64,000 nucleotides of DNA, from the NCBI GenBank assembly GCA_031216915.1, contig CM062294.1, forward strand, positions 391,831,217-391,895,216, in the 5' to 3' direction. The DNA comes from Pictodentalium vernedei (Eukaryota > Mollusca > Scaphopoda > Dentaliida > Dentaliidae). Under the pieces are notes generated by a model. That model saw only the letters and a list, made by a program, of their open reading frames with translations, did no database searches and was not told the DNA's origin. Within the stretch, counting starts at the first letter, position 1, and every line of letters begins with the position of its first letter. A program made the position numbers and the translations under genes. Of this stretch, positions 56,987 to 64,000 are shown piece after piece.

Positions 56987-59183
56987 CTCCTCTGCTAAAT
57001 GAAGAATCCTGAGACTTCCCTCGATTCTGCCGACCCCTACCTTTACCCCGTGAGTAAGAAGCAGAGGCGGCGGCAGAAGGACCAGCCTTTTGCTTCACAG
57101 AGGAAGCAGAAGGGTACTTGTTAGGCTTGGAACGGCCCTTGCCTCCCCGAGAAGGCTGATCAAGCTGACGAAACAGCAGCTGGTCTTTGGAATGACGTAG
57201 GACGTCATCCCGGACCATCGACACGGAACCATGGAAAAGTTGCGGACCTGCCAAAGAAGCAGATCGAAGAGTAGCACGCTGCTCCTCGGGAAGGGATCGT
57301 CCTGTGTCCAGCACAGCGTCCCTTCGAACTAATTCCAAATTGGCCGTGTTACAGGCATGCGTGTGAGTAAGGTGCATAAGCGCCTTGGACAGCACACGCA
57401 AAGGAGCCTGTACCTCGTCAAACTTATCTGGAGGCAGATAAGCAGCCAAAGCTGAGACGACGTGATCTGAGAGCGAAAGCATGCCAAGCATCTCTCTAGA
57501 TAAGCCCAACGTGGACTCCAGAGTCGTCATTGGAATGACGGCAGACTTGGGTTTGGAAAGCCCGAGGGAAGTGGAGTCCTGATCCAGAACCGTCAAAGTC
57601 TGGCAGACTGACGGATTGGCGGAATCGTAGGAACGATAACGCACAAGAGGCAAAAAGGTGTCAACCCTGGTGAAGAACGAAGTCTTCAAAGCCTTGGAAT
57701 TCAGCTTGGCATCCAATGCTGAAAAAGCTTCAACCACCTGTACCGACTGGCACGGTCAAAGGCGCCCAGAAGCAGGTTGCTCCATAGGCTGTTGGCGCGC
57801 GACCGAAGATCGCGGCCAGGCTGACACTGTCGGCTGGTTAGCAGGTTTGAGCTCAGGCAGAAACCCAAACACAAAGTCAAGAGCCGCCCCCAAGTCCGAA
57901 GACTGCTGGCCCTCGCCGCCCCCAAGTCCGAAGACTGCTGGCCCTCGACCTCAAGCATGTCGGACTCCTCCCCAGAGTCGGAAGACACATAGCCCATCGT
58001 GGGCAAACCAGCCGACGCCTCCCATGGTGTCGGGACACCAGAGGAATCGGAAACCGGCCTGTTTCCAATCCCGGGAGGCGGCGCCATAGGAGGCGCCTGG
58101 AAACCACCCATAGCCTCGCTGGAAGCAACAGGAAGGCTCTTTGAGAGAACCTGAGTGAGTAAGGAGAGGGCCTCCCTAAGCTCACTGCCTGTACCGACCG
58201 GTTCGACAGGGGAGCGAACCGGCAAAGTGGCTTCACCTCTGACCCTCTTAACCAGCGAAGGGTCACGATCCTCCAAAACACCCGACGCGGGACGACGGGC
58301 GGCAGCCGAAACATCTGAAGGCAGACGTGTATAGGGGTACGATGCACCCCGAGGATCAATATTGCGAGAACTCATGAGAGTCACCGCGGACCTCTGCGGG
58401 GCAGAAGGTCCAGGCTGCAGAAAAGGCGTTGGTCCCCCAAAACTGGTCGTGTGACCAGAGTGAGCGGACGGAAACGCCACGGAGTTCATAGTGTTTCCAC
58501 TATGAACATCCGAATCCAAAGACACAACTGTGGTACTCGACGGCGACGAGACCACAGCGATGGGCTCGGCCGGCAGCCCCTTCCGACTTCGCCGAGTTGA
58601 AGTCAGGGAAGGCTGGGGCCGATATCCCACGTCTACAGTATCGGACAGTTCTGCAGTCCCTTGCAGCGAAAAGCCGAGGCCGGCTGAAACAGACAACGAA
58701 GCAGACGGACCAGCAGCAGTAGTAGATACGTCGAGAGTCGTTGAGGCTGGTGAAATAATGGAGAGAGCACACCGGCTCGGCTCCGAAGGAGGAGTCACAA
58801 CCCTAGTGACAGCCTCAGATGTCGACTGGAGGGGGGACCGTAGTCCCGGAACCAGGCATCTCTACACCAGAACACTCAACGGCTCCCGCAGTATCCACCA
58901 CAGGAAAAGACTGCACATCCCCCACGGAGGAGGAATAACTCTCACCAGACAAAGTCGGCTCGGGAGGCCCCGAACGACCACGTTCTCCTTTCCCGCGGGA
59001 GCGGGAGGCACGGCCACGAGAACGAACGACACGATTTACAGACGCCCAAAAGGTGGAAGACCATGTTCCACAGACACCACACGGCCGCTCGGCCGAACAC
59101 CCATTACAGGAGGAACACGACGAATGTACATCGTCCACATGCTTAGGCAGCAGACACTGCCCACAAGGAATTGTCCTAGGCAT
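56946..59183 (-). pseudogene. gag-like ORF of DIRS-2
   Basis: Begins at a Met (59183) giving MPRTIPCGQCLLPKHVDD and then CSSCNGCSAERPCGVC, a Cys motif with the spacing CxxCxxCx5CxxC, identical to that in family 1. Then Ser/Thr/Pro-rich, low-complexity sequence to about 57950; a helical block PLRVLSKALMHLTHTHAC / NTANLELVRRD (about 57330-57420) shared with DIRS-B; and a Lys/Arg/Gly-rich tail (YSRGKGRGRQNRGKSQ, GGGFSSRGPRRGSK). Two frame breaks: a one-base shift near 58805 and a 32 bp tandem duplication at 57883-57946. Likely nucleocapsid role by analogy. Confidence 0.7.
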
Positions 59184-59625
59184 GAAAGAGGTGAGAGGAG
59201 CAGAGAAGGTGAGATCAGAACACAGAACACCCCCAAAGAGAGAAAGGTGACAGAAACAAAGACCCCAGACGGCCGACCGGGAACCACCCAACAGGAAGAC
59301 TACACTCAACAGAAAGAAGGAACACTGTAGGAGTGGTACCCCGCTGACACCTAACTCTAACACAATTAAAAAATTTTGCAAAAAAAGCATTAACAATAAT
59401 TGTGAAATAATCTAAGTCCGAACCGCGTGGCCCGCGAAATTCGCGCGCGACTCGAGAGAGAGCAAATAAATATACATGATGGACATATAATAGAAAAAAG
59501 AGAATATAAAACACTGTTCCTGAGAATACAAAGGATACACTGTGGTATAATGAATCAGGAATCATCAAACATCGAGTTGGTGGAACACTGATAAGCGTGC
59601 AAAAACATCTCGACACGAAGCGGAT

Positions 59626-59888
59626 TTTAAAAAGAATGAGTCTTTAGAGACGGTATGCGCACTGGCAACGGAAGTCGTGGAGTTGTACTTGGGAGAGAGC
59701 GTCCCGTACTGGGTCTGCGCCGGTTGCACTCGACCCAGTTTTGGCTTATTTTTATTGGTGCTTTTGCACCACTTTTCTTTCCCAACTTGCTTGGGAAAGA
59801 CAAAAATAGAGAGTATTTTATCCGAGTTAGGGACTTCCACTGTAGTGCAAGCCTGTAGTAAACAATTGTGAGTAGGTTGATAAGAAAT
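59626..59888. repeat. Left long terminal repeat of DIRS-2
   Basis: Inverted copy of 53323-53616. On the element strand it reads inward as a T-rich tract, caattgtttactacag|gc, an acceptor-like sequence. Outward on the opposite strand it reads caattgtgagtagg, donor-like. Contains aagcaagttgggaaag dyads. Confidence 0.8.
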
Positions 59889-60335
59889 GGTTTATGCCAT
59901 TAAAAAAAAAAAATACAAAAGCGTGTAAAAGGACAAAGGTAACAGTACACGGTCAACTTGTATTAAAAGCTCCTTGGGAAGAAAACTAAATAGGCCTTTC
60001 ATCTGGCCTGGTCACTACTTAATTAGGGTGAATGTATAAGCAGGTTTCATTATACATGCCCTGGGCATTTAATGAGATACCACAAGAAATGTTTTATTAC
60101 TTTACCATTTTGACACATTTCAAGGGGCATAACTCTGGAATAGTAAATGCCATAAGGGTGAAGATCGAACTTGACCTACATTTCATGGTAGGTAGTAATA
60201 TTGCAAAATTATAAAGTCTTACAGCAAAGTGAACTAGAGTTATCATCCAGAACCCATTTGTTTTGGATGGATAGATTAACAAAGCAGCGACTATATGATC
60301 CCCCGCCCCCTCAATTTTTTCGGGGAGCATAAAAA
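59889..60335 (+). repeat. Single-core repeat with tail hairpin
   Basis: Contains the motifs 'ggggcataactctgga' and 'gatcgaacttgacctacat' common in this repeat class, and ends in gatcccccgcccc / ttcggggagcataaaa (about 60296-60333). The GACGG tract is absent, with a 'ggatggatag' remnant. No gene. Confidence 0.45.
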
Positions 60336-60597
60336 ACACTGGAATGTCGATAAAGGGCAATAATTTTGTTTAAAATATTTTTTCTGCAAACTTTATAGAT
60401 GTTGCACATCTTCAAGGCATGTGTAACCATATCCTAAAGTTTCAACTCTCTACATTACCAACTGTGGGAGGAGTTGATTAAACCATGAAAGTACCCTTAA
60501 TTAAAAAATGCATAACATGTACGATACAACTTTGGGATAGATGTACTGACAGACATGAGGAATACTATATACCCCAGCCAGGTAGGTGGGAGTATAA

Positions 60598-61520
60598 ACA
60601 AGAGGGGGGTGTCCATCCCCATTAGTTCACCAACGCATGGCATGCAATAAACCTAGGATTATTACAAATCTGCAAAAAATGTCCGGTCGAGGGTTAATGT
60701 TGACTAATATTGATGCATGTAACACATATATGAAATATGAAAGCTACAGCATACTGGTGACAGCCTCCACTCATATACATATATAGCATAACAGGTAAAA
60801 AATGTTCAAAGTCCACACTTACAAAAAAGTCAAACATTCCATTAAAAAAACTCCAAAATCTGCAAAAAATGTTTGGTCAAGGGATAATGTTATCTTATAT
60901 TGATGCATGTAACACATATATGAAATATAAAAGTCCACACTTACAAAAAAGTCAAACATTCCATTAAAAAAGTAAAAAATCTGCAAAAAAATGTCAGTCA
61001 ATGGTTAATGTCAACTATAATTTATGCATTTAACACATATATGATATATAAAGGCCACACCGTACCAGTGGTAGCCTCCACTAAGGTACATGTATAGCAA
61101 ACAGGTCAGAATTTTTCAAAGTCCACACTTACAAAAAAGACTAACATCACATTATAAAACTCCAAAATCTGCAAAAAAAATGTCCGGGCAAGGGTTAATG
61201 TTGACTTTAATTTATGCATTTATATGAAATATAAAAGTCACAGCATACCAGTGGTAGCCGCCACTCATGTACAGCAAAACAGGTAAGAATTTTTCCAAGT
61301 TCATACTTACAGAAAAGTCTAACATTGCAAAAACACTAAAAAATCCAAAAAAAAAAAAAATCACTGAGTAAGGGTCTGTGGTTAATTGTAAACCATAGAA
61401 ACAGTATGAGGAGCATAGTAACAGGTGGGAAAGTCTAAGTGGACTCTTACAATAACTTTAACACTTGTGTCAATGTTGGGCTATAACATAAGCTCACACA
61501 ACTTCGATGGTGAGCTAAAA
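60598..61520 (+). repeat. Tandem-core element R18 (about 180 bp monomers)
   Basis: Head aacaagaggggggtgtccatcccc-type dyad at 60598-60622. Four cores with 'aatctgcaaaaaatgtc', 'gcatgtaacacatatatga' and 'cacacttacaaaaaagtc'. The tail stem-loop agctcacacaacttcga / tggtgagct is at about 61489-61516, with no GACGG tract. Non-coding. Confidence 0.65.
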
Positions 61521-62298
61521 AGTGCAATGCAAAGTGCAGCAAATGCTCCTTCCTACAAAACCACAAATAGCACGTGCTGCTTACTGGACTAGTAGCATTT
61601 CTCAAGATGGCATAAATGTCTGCCATTTTGAATAAAGCAAATGAACACACATGTAAACTAACTTGTTGAACCCCCCCGCCCCCTCCTCCCATACCCATTC
61701 AACATGGGTGATATAAATTTTTCAGTTTCCTCCTTCCATTCAATAAAAATTATTCCAATGAACAAACAACAATGCAAAATGTTCAAAAGGACAGTTTTTC
61801 TATGTCTAACAAGAGGCATTACTGTGGTATCTGTGGACAAAAAACAGAATATGCAGATATCCTTTCCATACTGGTCCATCACCATACCAAAGGATATCAG
61901 AACCTGACAGCCAATGCTCCAAGTTATAATGAAAAATGTTCATAGGGGCAGTTTTCCCGAGTATAACAAGAGCCATAACTCTGGCATGCATATCTGGTAT
62001 GTGGATGTCATTTCTCCCCTGCTGATCTCTCACCATACCAAAAGACTCAAAATTGGACAACTGATACATGAATTATAATGCAAAACGTTTGTATGGAAAG
62101 TTTTGTAAGTGTAACAAGGGCTATAACTCTTGAGAAATATGCGTTGACGAAACATGCCACAGACAATATCCTTTCTCCAATGCTGGTCTCCCACCATACC
62201 AAAGGACATCAAAATCTGACAATTTGTGAAGGAGTTGAGCCAAACGTTCATACGGACAGTTTAATAAGTTTGTATTAAGGCCATAACTCTGGGACATT

Positions 62299-62345
62299 TA
62301 TTTATTTACTGTGGTTTAACTTTCGACGGCCAAGATCACCTTGTG
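62299..62345 (-). repeat. SINE tail remnant
   Basis: 'tttatttatttactgtggtt' plus 'gatcaccttgtgtcag', resembling the next remnant at 62597. Confidence 0.4.
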
Positions 62346-62596
62346 TCAGATTGTAAGTGTAAAAAGTGTCATAAATCTGGTATGTATGCATGATATGACA
62401 AAACATACAATGGTTGATATCCTTTCCCCACAGTGGTCTCTAAGCATATCCAAGGACAGTGAATTCTGCCTACCAATGATTCTGTTGTAATGTAAAACGT
62501 TTCTATGGAAGCAAAACAAGGACCATAACTTTTGTATGTATACATCAAACCCACAATATATGGATATCCTTTCCCCCAGCTGGTCTCACTACATAA

Positions 62597-62745
62597 ATTT
62601 CTTTATTTATTGGCGGTTAAATCAACTTTCTACAGACATGGTCACCTTGTGTCAGAGAGTTTTACAGGTGGAGGAAGTCGGAGTACTTTCCCTATGCAGG
62701 TAAAGTCAGCACTGGTTGAAGACAAGAGCACTACACAAATGGGTA
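62597..62745 (-). repeat. Truncated SINE
   Basis: Contains 'ttatttattggcggtta', 'agttttacaggtggagg', 'gtcggagtac' and 'ggttgaagac', matching the 3' half of the tRNA-derived SINE family. The tRNA head is absent. Confidence 0.6.
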
Positions 62746-63306
62746 TCAAAAACTGACAACCATTGCTTGAGTTATAATGCAACATGTTTGTATGGAAGTA
62801 CAGAATTATGGATGGACAGCGACCTCAACTATATGCCCACAGAAACTTCCTACTGAGGTATAATAATAGTTCAGTTTTAACTTTTCATGTTCAGTTTTAT
62901 TGACTTTTCATGGGTGACAATCAGAATAATTTGGCATGACATTCTGAAGTTAAATGCTGCACTGCTAAGAAACTGATTTTCTGTATCTCCCACTGTGGAG
63001 ATATTGAGTTCTACATCTTTAATATTTTCTCAAAGATTTAATGCTGAGTATATAAAAAAAAAAAAATATACACCCTAAAATAAAACCCAGATAACTATTA
63101 CTGTCAAAGCAAATAGCCCACACCACTCATTTTCGGAGGTCTAACAGTTGATTACTATTCTAGACACAAGGACTGGATAGTCTACAAGTTTACCCAAAGG
63201 CTGCCAAAAGGCTGCATGCAGGAGGACCTTTTCAAGGGGAGTAAATTTGATCTATAATATGGCACTTAAAAGTTAAATGTATCTGATAAAACAAATAACA
63301 ACATAC

Positions 63307-63373
63307 CTTCCTAGGTACTGTAAATGGTAGAACTTCACACAAACCTTGATGACCAGTATGTAATTTATATATC
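63307..63373 (-). CDS. Coronin exon (end of propeller/linker)
   Basis: 67 bp internal exon: acceptor ttattttgcag before 63373, donor gtatgt at 63306-63301. Read with one leading base from the preceding codon it gives IYKLHTGHQGLCEVLPFTVPRK, the R-x-Y-K-L...C-E-x-x-P-F-T-V-P-R-K segment that in coronins directly precedes the DDLYPDTAG motif. It ends in phase 0, matching the phase 0 start of the exon at 27630-27731. The upstream exon is not in the window. Protein role: F-actin and Arp2/3 regulation. Confidence 0.88.
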
Positions 63374-63742
63374 CTGCAAAATAAACAAAAATACTTTTTA
63401 TTATATGCTAGCCTGTGAATTATTGCAAAATTATCTAAACGATATTTCTCGATATGCATCGACTCAATGGATATCAAGAAATATTCATCAGTAGCTTCCT
63501 AAATGACATCACACTTCGGCACATGACTTCACTTTTAATGCCGCAATGAAGGATTGATCAGCTGATCTTTGTTACTGTCTTGAAACTGTTTGCAGTCGGA
63601 ATGGGCTGCATATTGTGCAGTAAAATGTCATATAGCACATAATAAAAAGAAAATCTATGCTATTTTAGTGAATATCTGGAATTATCTCAGGAGTGTGGAC
63701 CTGAAAGTTTTATTTTTCACAAGCGCTTGTGTGAGTGAAAAA
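63374..63742. other. Coronin intron upstream of the exon
   Basis: About 370 bp of AT-rich sequence between the exon acceptor and the DIRS-C terminus. A TTTTGCAG acceptor with T-rich tract is at the left edge. Nothing else recognised. Confidence 0.5.
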
Positions 63743-64000
63743 TGATAAATTTTAAGTAATTTGTATATTTTTTATACTTACCAATGGCCCAGACTAGCTG
63801 GTGCAAACTCAATACTATCAATGGCCAAACACAAATTTTGAACCCCCTCAATCACCCAAATTTGCATACAAAACCTAAAATTAAAAGTCCTATCTGGCCC
63901 TCCATACTTTTACCCTCTGCGCATGTGCAGTGGTCAGGAAGAGACTGGAATTGGCGCGAACATCATTCTTTGTAGATGAGCCTACTAATAAGAACTCATC
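63743..64000 (-). mobile_element. DIRS family-1 copy C, 3' end (continues beyond the window)
   Basis: Right terminal repeat in the same orientation as DIRS-B: 'ttttatacttaccaatg', 'ggccaaacacaaatttt' and a ctgcgcatgtgcag variant of the GC palindrome, then the 3'-specific block toward 'gaactcatc' at the window edge. More diverged than A and B. Its outward end on the minus strand reads gggccattg|gtaagtataa, a consensus donor about 400 bp upstream of the coronin exon acceptor. Confidence 0.75.

Larger units (their letters stand above)
53323..59888 (-). mobile_element. DIRS-2 retrotransposon, full length, nearly intact
   Basis: 6.57 kb. The 5' terminus at 59888 (complement atttcttatcaacctactca); the 3' terminus at 53323. 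Long inverted terminal repeats of about 255 bp (59626-59888; 53323-53616) and an internal complementary region at 53682-53773. Order on the minus strand: leader, gag with N-terminal Cys motif, RT-RNase H, overlapping tyrosine recombinase, 3' region. Lesions found: one-base frameshift in gag near 58805, a 32 bp tandem duplication shifting gag at 57883-57946, an amber stop in RNase H (55547-55549), and a one-base frameshift in the recombinase near 54645. GC content is visibly higher than the surroundings. Confidence 0.88.
52640..60600 (+). repeat. Tandem-core element R17, split by DIRS-2 and another repeat
   Basis: Cores of about 150 bp with 'ggcaataattttgt', 'gcaaacttta', 'gatgttgcacatcttc' and 'aaccatatcctaaa' at 52750-53210. 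They resume at 60345-60500, followed by a stem-loop tatacccc / gggagtata-like tail (about 60568-60595). DIRS-2 (53323-59888) and a single-core repeat (59889-60335) lie between. Confidence 0.55.
61690..62865 (+). repeat. Tandem-core element R19 (about 165 bp monomers)
   Basis: About seven cores with 'ccataactctgg', 'caccataccaaagga', 'gagttataatg-aaaa' and 'cagttttcc'. Two SINE tail remnants (62299-62345, 62597-62745) are inserted. The 3' end 'atggatggacagcgacctc' followed by tatgcccac / ctgaggtataata closes it. Confidence 0.6.

Noticed and set aside
58530-59330. 266-residue plus-strand frame.
   Set aside because: Antisense shadow of the GC-rich DIRS-2 gag; no domain resemblance, and opposite to all functional frames of the element.

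Overview
This is eukaryotic, AT-rich, repeat-dominated DNA, most probably from a bivalve or other marine mollusc. I base that on a large set of non-coding elements with the layout head hairpin, tandem core, GACGG-type microsatellite, tail hairpin (like bivalve 'pearl'-type elements), together with DIRS, Penelope-like, I-type and CR1/Jockey-type retroelements and tRNA-derived SINEs. The species is an inference; no rRNA, tRNA gene or mitochondrial marker is present.

The only host coding sequence I recognise is two consecutive minus-strand exons of a coronin gene (63307-63373, then 27630-27731). Both have consensus splice sites, they join in phase 0, and they match the conserved stretch after the coronin propeller. 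The 35.6 kb between them, and probably the rest of the window, is therefore intron of an actin-regulatory gene, filled by transposable elements.

Layout. 1-3 kb: two tandem-core elements. 3.3-7.1 kb: DIRS copy A (plus), with gag and RT deleted. 7.1-11.7 kb: sparse sequence with foldback and piggyBac-like MITEs. 11.7-13.2 kb: tandem-core element. 13.2-15.9 kb: decayed I-type LINE holding a SINE. 15.9-23.0 kb: DIRS copy B (minus), with YR deleted, interrupted by a Harbinger-like element and a small tandem-core element. 23-26.3 kb: tandem-core elements, one holding a tRNA-SINE. 26.3-28.4 kb: coronin exon plus MITEs. 28.6-33.6 kb: tandem-core element split by a 5'-truncated LINE with target-site duplication. 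33.9-35.5 kb: tandem-core element. 35.5-52.5 kb: one base tandem-core element opened by five insertions. These include an intact two-ORF Penelope-like element whose ORF1 carries an SGNH-hydrolase-like domain, and a 7.6 kb hAT-type composite with an 8 bp duplication that encloses head-to-head 153 bp satellite arrays. 53.3-59.9 kb: DIRS-2, full length and almost intact. 60-63 kb: more tandem-core elements. 63.7 kb to the end: the 3' end of a third DIRS family-1 copy.

The DIRS copies show the diagnostic organisation: long inverted terminal repeats, gag, RT-RNase H, an overlapping tyrosine recombinase, and an internal complementary region that is the exact complement of the two joined outer ends. 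In both families the termini resemble splice acceptors reading inward and donors reading outward, which matters because they lie inside a host intron.
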